Positions 24,576 through 32,491 of a stretch of 52,216 bases of DNA are shown here, one piece after another; positions within the stretch are counted from its first letter, which is position 1; each line of letters opens with the position of its first letter. The DNA comes from Deltaproteobacteria bacterium. Its GTDB lineage: Bacteria; Desulfobacterota; Desulfarculia; Adiutricales; Adiutricaceae. The DNA is taken from contig JAISYP010000156.1 of assembly GCA_031269825.1 (NCBI GenBank), forward strand, positions 1-52,216. Direction: 5' to 3'. A model generated the notes under the pieces. That model saw nothing but the letters and a program-made list of their open reading frames with translations, was not told the origin of the DNA and did no database searches. A program made the translations under genes and the position numbers.

Positions 24576-26810
24576 ATGGATCAAAAAGACCCAGACCAAC
24601 CAACGGAAACGCTCAAACAACGAGCCGATTTTCTGGCCCAGGAATTGGCCAGGCACAATAAGCTCTATTTTCAAGATCAGTCCCCAGAAATTGAGGACAT
24701 CGAGTTTGACCAACTCCAAAGGGAGTATGACGACCTCATCGCGGCTCATCCCCAATGGCGACAGGTTAAAGACTCGCCGGATCAAACTGTGGGCGCGCCC
24801 CCCAAGGACTCAGGCCTAGCTCAAATTACCCGCGCCGAGCCAATGTTAAGCTTGGAAAAAGCCTTAAACGAGGAAGAAATCCTAGAGTTTGACGCGCGTC
24901 TGACCAAAAATCTTGAGACTGGCTCCCCAACCTATTATGTTATGCCCAAGTTCGATGGGCTGGCCATTGAGCTGTATTACCAGGAACGCGAACTGACCCT
25001 CGCCGCCACCCGGGGCGATGGTCGACAAGGGGAAAACGTCACTCACAACGCTTTAAACATTAAAAACATTCCCCTCAAGCTCCCCCCTTCGGTTCCCTCG
25101 GACGAAATTGTCATTCGGGGCGAAGTTTACATGGAAAAGACCGAATTCGCTCGTTTAAACGAAGAAAAAGAACAATTAGGTCAACCCCTCTTCGCCAACC
25201 CTCGTAACGCCGCCGCTGGTTCCTTAAAACTGCTCAAACCCTCGGCGACCGACCAGAGGAACCTAAAATTTTTCGCCTATGGTTTGTTAAATCCGACCCA
25301 ATTAGGTCTAAAATCTTACCATGAGCTGTTTGAGTTTTTGGTGGCCGCGGGCTTTCCTGTGGAACAATCACCTTACAGTGGTCTACGTTCTAACCTTGAC
25401 GAGGTCTTAGCGACTTTTCGCTCTTTGTCCAAGGCCAGAGACGATCTACCGTTTGAGGTGGATGGCCTGGTCATTACCTTAGATGATCTGACCCAATGGC
25501 CCAGTTTGGGTCTGACCGCCCGCGCCCCTCGGTGGGCGGTGGCGGCTAAATTCCCACCACAAACGGCTCAGACCCAGGTTTTGGCCATCAATGTCACGGT
25601 GGGCCGCTCGGGCGCCCTAACTCCCGTGGCCACCTTAACCCCGGTGAAGATTGGCGGGGCGACCATCAGCCAGGCGTCCCTCCATAACGAACAATTTTTG
25701 GAAAGTAAAGACGTGCGAGTGGGCGACTTTGTGATTCTAAGGCGAGCCGGGGATATCATTCCCGAAATAGTCGAGGTGGTAATGGAAAAAAGAACCGCCT
25801 CCGCGGTTCCTTTTGAGTTCCCCACCAATTGCCCAGTTTGTGGTAAGCCCGCTCTCCCCATTGAAAAGAAAGAAAAAAAAGTGGTTCGGAAAGTGATTCG
25901 GAAACCGATTCGGAAACCGATTCAGGAACCGACTCAGGAACCGACTCGGAAACCGCTTCGGAAATGCTCCAATTTCTTCTGCGCGTCTCGCTCTTTAGCT
26001 CGCTTGACCCATTTCGCCAGCGCCAACGCTTTGGATATTGAGGGCTTGGGCCCAGAAGTGGCCGAATTACTGATCACCGAAAAACTGGTCACCATCCCCA
26101 CGGACATTTTTCGGCTCACCGAAAGCCAACTAGCCGTCCTCCCCGGTTTGGGCCAAAAGTCGGCCAACAAGCTGATTATAGCCATTGACCAGGCCCGGCG
26201 AACGGATCTTTGGCGCTTCATCCACGCCCTATCGGTGCCAGAAGTAGGGGAATCGGTCAGCCAGGCCTTAGCTAACCACTTCCAAACTCTCGGTAACCTC
26301 ATTGAGTCAATCCCAAAGATCGCGCTAGCCTCAGTTCCAGCCAATGAGCTAAGTCTACCAACCGTGGGCGAAATAATCATCAAGAACCTGGCGGCTTTTT
26401 TCCAAAACCCTAATTGCCAAGCCTTGCTAAAGGATCTCTTAAACCCCGACTTAGCCAACCCTACCCCCCCGCCGCCCCCCACTGGGCCACTGTTGGGCGT
26501 ATCTTTTGTTATTACTGGAACCCTGAGCCAACCTCGCCCAAAGATCAAAAAAAAGTTGTTAGCCCAAGGCGCCAGAGTTCAAAACACTGTGGGAAAAGAG
26601 ACAAATTTTCTGATCGCCGGCGAGAAAGCGGGACAAAAGATAGCCCAAGCCCTGGCCAAAGGCGCGTCAATTCTGGCGGAAGCCCATTTGGATCAACTCT
26701 TGGATCCAGAAAACCTCCACAAATTATTGGATCAAAGCCCAGCCGACAAAGTTAAGATTTTAAAAGACTGTCTGGCTTTAGACGTCCCAAAACCCAGTCT
26801 TTTCTCCTAA
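24576..26810 (+). CDS. ligA: NAD-dependent DNA ligase with expanded zinc-finger loop
   Basis: Seals nicks in replication and repair using NAD. Domains in order: Ia (about 1-75); adenylation domain with catalytic Lys125 in MPKFDGLAI; OB fold; four-Cys zinc finger (C419, C422, C464, C469); helix-hairpin-helix region (LPGLGQKSANKL); and a C-terminal BRCT domain (from about 650, FVITGTLSQPRPK). At 744 aa it is longer than the usual ~670. Much of the excess is an insertion of roughly 27 residues between C422 and C464, made of four-residue Arg/Lys/Pro repeats encoded by a 12-bp DNA repeat. Another addition follows the BRCT domain. The frame stays open, so the enzyme is probably active. Confidence 0.95.
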   Translation: MDQKDPDQPTETLKQRADFLAQELARHNKLYFQDQSPEIEDIEFDQLQREYDDLIAAHPQWRQVKDSPDQTVGAPPKDSGLAQITRAEPMLSLEKALNEEEILEFDARLTKNLETGSPTYYVMPKFDGLAIELYYQERELTLAATRGDGRQGENVTHNALNIKNIPLKLPPSVPSDEIVIRGEVYMEKTEFARLNEEKEQLGQPLFANPRNAAAGSLKLLKPSATDQRNLKFFAYGLLNPTQLGLKSYHELFEFLVAAGFPVEQSPYSGLRSNLDEVLATFRSLSKARDDLPFEVDGLVITLDDLTQWPSLGLTARAPRWAVAAKFPPQTAQTQVLAINVTVGRSGALTPVATLTPVKIGGATISQASLHNEQFLESKDVRVGDFVILRRAGDIIPEIVEVVMEKRTASAVPFEFPTNCPVCGKPALPIEKKEKKVVRKVIRKPIRKPIQEPTQEPTRKPLRKCSNFFCASRSLARLTHFASANALDIEGLGPEVAELLITEKLVTIPTDIFRLTESQLAVLPGLGQKSANKLIIAIDQARRTDLWRFIHALSVPEVGESVSQALANHFQTLGNLIESIPKIALASVPANELSLPTVGEIIIKNLAAFFQNPNCQALLKDLLNPDLANPTPPPPPTGPLLGVSFVITGTLSQPRPKIKKKLLAQGARVQNTVGKETNFLIAGEKAGQKIAQALAKGASILAEAHLDQLLDPENLHKLLDQSPADKVKILKDCLALDVPKPSLFS
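25881..25964 (+). repeat. in-frame 12-bp minisatellite inside ligA
   Basis: Seven head-to-tail 12-bp units, e.g. GTGATTCGGAAA, CCGATTCGGAAA, CCGATTCAGGAA and CCGACTCGGAAA. They encode (V/P)IRK, PIQE and PTRK repeats in the zinc-finger loop. The period of 12 keeps the frame whatever the copy number. Confidence 0.9.
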
Positions 26811-27033
26811 GCCCTGAATTTTTCTAAATAATCCCACCCGCTCCCCAATTTCTTACCCGCCCAGGGGCCGAACTCGGCCCCTGGGTTAGCCCAAAAAAAT
26901 CGGCCACCTCCTAGCCACCCCGACGAAACTCTAACTAACTATCTTTAATAACGCTTTATTTCATATAATAAGCAGACTATTTATATGTCAATAACTATAT
27001 TTTCACAAAACCAAAAAAATATTTTGATACCTG

Positions 27034-27081
27034 TTGACACGGTTCTGGTTTAGGCCTATAATGCTTTTGATTCTCATTACC
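27034..27081 (+). promoter_or_regulatory. strong sigma70 promoter with Fur-like site before feo genes
   Basis: TTGACA (27034-27039), 17 bp, TATAAT (27057-27062): a near-perfect promoter. AATGCTTTTGATTCTCATTA (27060-27079) overlaps and follows the -10 and loosely resembles a Fur box. Iron repression is inferred. Confidence 0.7.
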
Positions 27082-27137
27082 GACTCGCGCGGAATGAACT
27101 TTTTTCCACTAAGCCCTTTATTGGGTAAGGAGAGGCT

Positions 27138-27323
27138 ATGCAAGAAATCATCGTTGGCGTGATTTTGGCGCTCGCCGCCGGGCTCACGGTTTATCGGATT
27201 TTTATCCGGCCTTCCTGTGGATGTGGTTGCGGGGGCAAGAAGAAAAGAGACCGCCCCTTGGACGAGGACGCGTCCATGGATTGCGCTTGCCGCGCCCCTA
27301 AACGCTCCGATCTTGAACATTAA
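27138..27323 (+). CDS. FeoB-associated Cys-rich membrane protein
   Basis: A 61-aa protein with one N-terminal membrane helix (IIVGVILALAAGLTVYRIF) and a CGCGCGG cluster followed by a basic stretch and CAC near the end. This is the pattern of small proteins found next to feoB, thought to help ferrous iron passage or FeoB assembly; the exact role is unknown. AAGGAG precedes the ATG. It is the first gene after the feo promoter, 79 bp before feoA. Confidence 0.85.
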   Translation: MQEIIVGVILALAAGLTVYRIFIRPSCGCGCGGKKKRDRPLDEDASMDCACRAPKRSDLEH

Positions 27324-27402
27324 AACCGGTATCGCTCATTAAACCAATATTGGTCATTAAGTTGATCAATAAATTTACGTTCCTAAAAAATCGAGGTAGA
27401 TT

Positions 27403-27645
27403 ATGTCCTCCACCAACCAAGGCATGACTTTAAGGCGCATGAAAAAAGGCCAGGTCTGCACCATCAGTGGCATCACCGCTGATGGCGAGATGGGCCGTCG
27501 TATCCGGGACATGGGCCTGATCCCCGGCATCAAGGTGCAGTGCGTGGGCCGGGCTCCCTTAGAAGATCCGGTGGCCTTGCGCTTAATGGGCTTCACCCTC
27601 ACCTTGCGGAACCGGGAAGCCGATTTCGTTAAAGTGATGGCCTAA
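27403..27645 (+). CDS. feoA: ferrous iron transport protein A
   Basis: A small SH3-like cytoplasmic protein (80 aa) needed for FeoB function. It has the family layout MTLRRMKKGQ, then RRIRDMGLIPG and the late LRLMGFTLTLRNREA. GAGG precedes the ATG. It sits between the Cys-rich protein and feoB, probably in one transcript, although 457 bp separate it from feoB. Confidence 0.93.
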   Translation: MSSTNQGMTLRRMKKGQVCTISGITADGEMGRRIRDMGLIPGIKVQCVGRAPLEDPVALRLMGFTLTLRNREADFVKVMA

Positions 27646-28102
27646 CTAACCACAGCCACAGCGAGCGGCTCGCCTAACGGGCTTTTAGTTGGGAGAGCTT
27701 AGCCGTTGGTTTAACTTATTTGGGCTAAATTATAAGGCCCCTAATCTGATTATGACCTATTTCTTAGTGTTTCAAGGTCATTAATGGGTTGCTTCTCGCT
27801 TATTGTTAGGGTAGTCACTCTTAGGTTATCTATTCTCAGACCATTACAGATTTCTATTTCTAACTTTCTATTTCTATCATTATTATCTATCTTTGTTTGG
27901 CCAGTTCCGCGTAACCTTAGCCAACATAAGCCTAAAATCGCCCGGTGTTAGGCTTAGCGCTGACTAACGATTGTCGCCCTTTTTCTTATAGCCTTTTCCC
28001 AATCCGACCCTGGGAAGTCGAGGCGGGTAAATTAGCGTTTCAGCTTTTCTAATAAAGTGAGCTTAATTGGGGACGCGCCATCCTCCCAAGGACATCAAAT
28101 CT
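27646..28102. other. feoA-feoB spacer
   Basis: About 457 bp, unusually long for this gene pair. It contains a GCGAG/CTCGC mini-hairpin (about 27662-27674) but no second clear promoter or gene. Confidence 0.4.
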
Positions 28103-30319
28103 ATGATAGACGAAAAAACCAACGACAGACTGCACAAAGACACGGAAAAGGGCTTTATCGCCATCGCCGGCAACCCCAATTCCGGCAAAACCACCGCTTT
28201 CAACCGCTACACCGGAGCCCGCCAACACGTGGGCAACTACCCCGGCATCACAGTGGAAAAAAAAGAAGGCGTGGCCCATCTTCCCAACGGGACAGCGGTC
28301 ACCTTGGTGGATTTACCGGGCACTTACTCCCTAACCGCTTATTCCCTGGAAGAAGTGGTGGCCCGACGCGTTTTGGCCGAGGATCGGCCTGGCGCGGTCA
28401 TCAACGTTTTAAACACCCCAGTTCTGGAACGTAACCTATACCTGGCCGTCCAGATGTTGGAGATGGGCATTCCCCTGGTTCTGTGTTTAAACATGATGGA
28501 CGAGGCCCGAGAAAGGGGCGTTAACGTTAACGCCGAGCGCCTGGAAGAATTGACTGGCCTAAAATGCGTCCCCGCCGTGGCCCGCAAGGGCGATGGGCTG
28601 GACGAGGCCCTGACCGAGGCGGTCAAATTGGCGGAAAAAACTCATGGCCGGGTGGATCCTTTGGTCATCTCCTATGGCCCGGATCTGGACGCGGTTCTGC
28701 CCGATATGATCAAACTGGTGGAAAACGCCAAGCTCCTCACGGATCAGTACCCCTCCCGCTGGGTGGCCATGAAGTTCCTGGAGAGCGACAAAGACATCAT
28801 TGGCCGGGCTCGCCGCGTCAACAACGACGCCTGCGATCAGCTGGCGGCCATCGCCAACAAGGTGACGGCTCATCTAAAATCCACCTTAAACACCTACCCC
28901 GAGGCCGTCATCGCCGACTACCGCTATGGCTGGATCAACTCCATCATTAAAAACGGGGTTTTGACCGGGGCCAGCGAGTCGTTCGAACGCGTCGCTTTCT
29001 CCGATAAGCTTGACCGGGCGCTAACGAATCGGTTAGGCGGGCCATTGATCCTTTTAGGCGTTTTGTACGCCATTTACTTCTTCACCATTGAGGTTGGCCA
29101 GTACCCCAACGATTGGCTGACCGCCGGTTTTGACTGGTTGTCGGACTTCATTGGCTCGCGCATGGAGTCAGGATCTTTAAAATCATTGGTCACGTCCGGG
29201 ATTATCGCTGGCGTGGGCGGGGTTCTGGGGTTTGTGCCCCTGATCATGATCATGTTTTTCATGATCGCTTTTTTGGAGGATTCCGGGTATATGGCTCGGG
29301 TGGCCTACATCATGGATCGAGTCTTCCGCTTTTTCGGTCTCCATGGGGCCTCCATCATGCCGTTCATCATTGGCGGCGGCATCGCCGGGGGATGCGCGGT
29401 GCCTGGCGTCATGGGAGCTCGAACGCTTCGCTCGCCGAAGGAACGCCTGGCCACTATCTTAACGGTTCCCTTTATGACCTGCGGAGCCAAGATTCCGGTC
29501 TTCCTGTTGTTTGTCAACATCTTTTTTCACAACCACGCGCCGACGGTCATGTTCATTTTGACTTTGGCTGGCTGGGCGACGGCTCTTTTAGTGGCTTTGT
29601 TATTACGCAAAACCATCATTAGGGGAGAACCCACGCCCTTTGTCATGGAACTACCGCCTTATCGTGTCCCCACCCTCGCGGGAATCATGATTCACACTTG
29701 GGAAAGAACCTGGCAGTACATCAAAAAAGCCGGCACCATTATTTTGGGGATCTCCATCCTCATCTGGGCCGCCATGACTTTCCCCGATCTGCCCCAAGAT
29801 GAAGTGGACGCGTACGAAGCTCAAAGAACCGCCATCACGGCCCAAGCCCAAGGCCAATCCGAAGATGAAATCGCCGCCAAACTCACTGAGGTGGACAACG
29901 TCGAGGCCACGGAGACGCTACGCCATTCTTTAGCCGGTCGATTGGGCGTCGCCATGGAATCGATCACTCAACCAGCCGGGTTTGACTGGCGCACTAACAT
30001 CGCCCTCTTGGGCGGGATCGCGGCCAAAGAAGTGGTTATCTCCACCCTGGGCACGGCCTACTCTTTAGGCAGCGCCGAAGACGAGGAAGAGGAAGCCAAA
30101 TCCCTCAGCGACCGCATCAAAGCGGATCCGCAATGGAAAATTAATAACGCCATCGCCTTACTGCTGTTCACGCTCCTTTACTCGCCCTGCTTTGTGACCT
30201 TAGCCATGATCAAACAGGAAACCGGCCAATGGCGTTGGCTCTTCTTTAGTCTATTCTTTAACCTGGCCCTGGCCTTTGTAGTGGCGGTGGCGGCTAACCA
30301 AATCTTGTTGGCCATTTAA
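28103..30319 (+). CDS. feoB: ferrous iron transporter FeoB
   Basis: GTP-gated Fe(II) uptake through the inner membrane. The N-terminal G domain has GNPNSGKTT (G1), GITVEKKEG (G2), DLPGTYSL (G3) and LNMMDEA (G4). The membrane part has the two Gate repeats with GFVPLIMIM, GGCAVPGVMGARTL and FMTCGAKIPVF (conserved Cys), then about three more helices. I choose the ATG at 28103, 10 nt after AAGGA (738 aa); a TTG 12 codons upstream is the alternative. A bidirectional terminator follows. Confidence 0.96.
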   Translation: MIDEKTNDRLHKDTEKGFIAIAGNPNSGKTTAFNRYTGARQHVGNYPGITVEKKEGVAHLPNGTAVTLVDLPGTYSLTAYSLEEVVARRVLAEDRPGAVINVLNTPVLERNLYLAVQMLEMGIPLVLCLNMMDEARERGVNVNAERLEELTGLKCVPAVARKGDGLDEALTEAVKLAEKTHGRVDPLVISYGPDLDAVLPDMIKLVENAKLLTDQYPSRWVAMKFLESDKDIIGRARRVNNDACDQLAAIANKVTAHLKSTLNTYPEAVIADYRYGWINSIIKNGVLTGASESFERVAFSDKLDRALTNRLGGPLILLGVLYAIYFFTIEVGQYPNDWLTAGFDWLSDFIGSRMESGSLKSLVTSGIIAGVGGVLGFVPLIMIMFFMIAFLEDSGYMARVAYIMDRVFRFFGLHGASIMPFIIGGGIAGGCAVPGVMGARTLRSPKERLATILTVPFMTCGAKIPVFLLFVNIFFHNHAPTVMFILTLAGWATALLVALLLRKTIIRGEPTPFVMELPPYRVPTLAGIMIHTWERTWQYIKKAGTIILGISILIWAAMTFPDLPQDEVDAYEAQRTAITAQAQGQSEDEIAAKLTEVDNVEATETLRHSLAGRLGVAMESITQPAGFDWRTNIALLGGIAAKEVVISTLGTAYSLGSAEDEEEEAKSLSDRIKADPQWKINNAIALLLFTLLYSPCFVTLAMIKQETGQWRWLFFSLFFNLALAFVVAVAANQILLAI

Positions 30320-30348
30320 AAGATCCTTAACCACACCAAAAAACCTTG

Positions 30349-30393
30349 AACTAAAAAGACCCCGGCCAATAAATAGTCGGGGTCTTTTTAGTT
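30349..30393. terminator. bidirectional terminator between feoB and the epimerase gene
   Basis: Perfect 16-bp arms, AACTAAAAAGACCCCG (30349-30364) and its complement (30378-30393), with A- and T-rich flanks. It can stop transcription from feoB (+) and from the minus-strand operon. Confidence 0.9.
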
Positions 30394-30433
30394 ATCTGTC
30401 TCTTTTTTCTCCGCCCACGAGGGGAATTTGAGA

Positions 30434-31447
30434 TTAGGCTTTTTCGGATTTTCCCTCGCCACCCGCGCGCCAACTAGCCGCCAATCTTTGGAGCCCTTCC
30501 TCCAAGCTCACCCAAGGCTGATAGCCCAGCGCGGTTTTGGCCCGCTCTAGGTTATACCAGTGCGACGACGATAACTGGCGAGCCGTGAATAAAGTCAAAG
30601 GCGGCTCCTTGGCGATCCGGGCTAGCGTCCATATTTTCTCCAGCGACCAACCCAAAAAGCGACCCAAACTTTTATTAATCCGGGCCTTCACCGGCTCCAC
30701 CCCCGCCGCCCGCAACAAAAGATTGACCAGTAACGTCAGATCCATGGGGTGATCTTGGCCGATGAAATAAGCTTGCCCCCCCACCGGAGCCCCGGCGGCC
30801 AATTTTTCCAGGGCCAGGATGTGGGCGGTGGCGGCGTTATCAATATAAGTGGCGTCCACGATGTAGGGGCCGCCACTAAATAGATGGAGTCGACCCCGTT
30901 TAGCCCGCTCCACTAAGCGCGGCGACAAATGGGGATCCCCTGGCCCCCAGATCAGATGCGGCCTTAAAGCCAAAGTTTGGAAATCAGGGGTATTAGCCCT
31001 TAAAACCAAACGCTCGGCCAACATTTTACTGTAAGCGTAGGGTTGGGCCGTGTCATTCATGTACGGGGCGCTTTCATCGACCCCTCGTAAATCCCCCCCG
31101 GCGTGAACCACGCTAGGGGAACTAGTGTAAACAAAATAACGAACCCGCCGCTGACGGGCCACTTCTAAAATTCGAGCCGCGCCCATGGCGTTGTTTTCCA
31201 CATAATCGGACAGTGGGCCCCAGACTCCACTCTTGGCCGCGCAATGGATAACCCCCTCCACCCCATCGGTGGCCCGTTCCAAAGACGGTAGATCGGCCAA
31301 ATCGCCTAAATAAGCCTCCGCCCCCAACGCGACCAGGTTTGGGGCCGGACGACGAACCAACACCCTGATATCAAAGCCTTTTTCCAAAAGTAAGGTGGCC
31401 ACTCGGCCCCCTAAAAAACCATTCGCCCCTGTCACCAAAACCCGCAT
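30434..31447 (-). CDS. NAD-dependent epimerase/dehydratase, 3-beta-HSD/OleD-like
   Basis: Extended short-chain dehydrogenase/reductase of 337 aa. The NAD motif GANGFLGGRVA is near residue 7-17, followed by HCAAKSGVWG, TSSPSVVHAG and the active-site pair YAYSKMLAE. The later TYIDNAATAHILAL and DHPMDLTLLVNLLLRAAG match the branch holding 3-beta-hydroxysteroid dehydrogenases and OleD (2-alkyl-3-oxoalkanoate reductase). No oleABC genes are nearby, so the substrate is open. AGGAGG before the ATG overlaps the end of the upstream gene's tail; the spacing of 12 bp implies one operon with that gene. Confidence 0.85.
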   Translation of the reverse strand: MRVLVTGANGFLGGRVATLLLEKGFDIRVLVRRPAPNLVALGAEAYLGDLADLPSLERATDGVEGVIHCAAKSGVWGPLSDYVENNAMGAARILEVARQRRVRYFVYTSSPSVVHAGGDLRGVDESAPYMNDTAQPYAYSKMLAERLVLRANTPDFQTLALRPHLIWGPGDPHLSPRLVERAKRGRLHLFSGGPYIVDATYIDNAATAHILALEKLAAGAPVGGQAYFIGQDHPMDLTLLVNLLLRAAGVEPVKARINKSLGRFLGWSLEKIWTLARIAKEPPLTLFTARQLSSSHWYNLERAKTALGYQPWVSLEEGLQRLAASWRAGGEGKSEKA

Positions 31448-31459
31448 GACCGCCTCCTC

Positions 31460-31792
31460 TTAAGCCACGGGTTCCGGGCGCCATTGGCCCAGAACTTGAC
31501 CTTGGCCATCCAAAACCATAACCCGATAGGTCTTAGCGGTGGCCAGGGCTCGCAAATCAAATAGATGCATCGCCTGGGGATGGTAATCCATTTTACCCCC
31601 AGGATCGAGACGATCGATGAACCCACGCCCTTCTTCCTTGGCCTGAAAAACGGGCACGTAATCGCCGAATTCATCTTCCAATATCAAAAGTTTATCCCGA
31701 CGGTCGGTGATAGCCGCGGTCAGAACCCAAAGCCAGACGGCCTCTTGACCTCGCGACAGGGAAATGTCCAGGGGCTTATTGTTGGTGGTCAT
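31460..31792 (-). CDS. small protein of unknown function (110 aa)
   Basis: I do not recognise the family. It is a soluble, mixed alpha/beta protein, with LLILEDEFGDYVPVFQAKEE in the middle and a beta-rich end (YRVMVLDGQGQVLGQW). No cysteine, signal peptide or membrane segment. AAGGC precedes the ATG. It is transcribed ahead of the epimerase-type gene with 12 bp between them. Confidence 0.7.
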   Translation of the reverse strand: MTTNNKPLDISLSRGQEAVWLWVLTAAITDRRDKLLILEDEFGDYVPVFQAKEEGRGFIDRLDPGGKMDYHPQAMHLFDLRALATAKTYRVMVLDGQGQVLGQWRPEPVA

Positions 31793-32491
31793 ATGAGCCT
31801 TTCTTGAAAAAATCTCGCCAGGTTATTCTGGGCCGACGACCGCCAAGCGCCACACATGACGATCGCCGCCCGGCCAGTCAGGGCAGGTAGCCCAATCCGC
31901 CAAGGCCATTATAGCAAATCCAGTCTTTAGGAACAGACCCCTAACAATATTCTATATTTTTTACTAAATAAAATTAAATATCTCTATTAAAATATTTATA
32001 ATTACTTTTATATTAAAAAATCATGTTTTACTATCCAAAAAAATAAATACAGCTTGAATATAAACCTAATCTCGCCTCGGCTCTCGATGGGCGCCGAAAC
32101 CAGCCCCAGCCGCGCCCCTAAAACCGAACGCGGCGAAAAATACTTGAAAAAAACTTGAAAAAAAACTATATTTTAACCGCCCGAAAACGGAGGTAGACCA
32201 TCGCGGCGAATTCTGAATAATAGAGTTCGGGGTAAAAGACGAAACTAAAATAAGACTAGACAAAACCAAAATAGAGCGCCAGCTTAAAACCAATAATAAA
32301 GCCAAGGGCGGCCAAAATAAAAAAGCCCCTTAGGCCTGTTCGACTCAAAACAAGCCTTCAAATATTAACAACTCCCGGTTTTCCGGGATTAAATTTAGCT
32401 CCTTTCAAATTCGACCACTGGCCCAATTTTTTCGCTCCTAAAGCGGAACGCTTTAGATAACTAAACCAGAAGGAAACGACCAACAACGCCC
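31793..32491. other. AT-rich intergenic region upstream of mutL
   Basis: About 700 bp between divergent genes. A stem of nine positions with one mismatch (AGGCCTGTT / AACAAGCCT, about 32332-32358) is the only structure noted. A hydrophobic minus-strand frame at 32066-32305 is low-complexity and not supported. Confidence 0.45.

Noticed and set aside
32066-32305. 79-codon hydrophobic minus-strand frame
   Set aside because: Low-complexity Ser/Phe/Leu translation, typical of an antisense reading of A-rich DNA.
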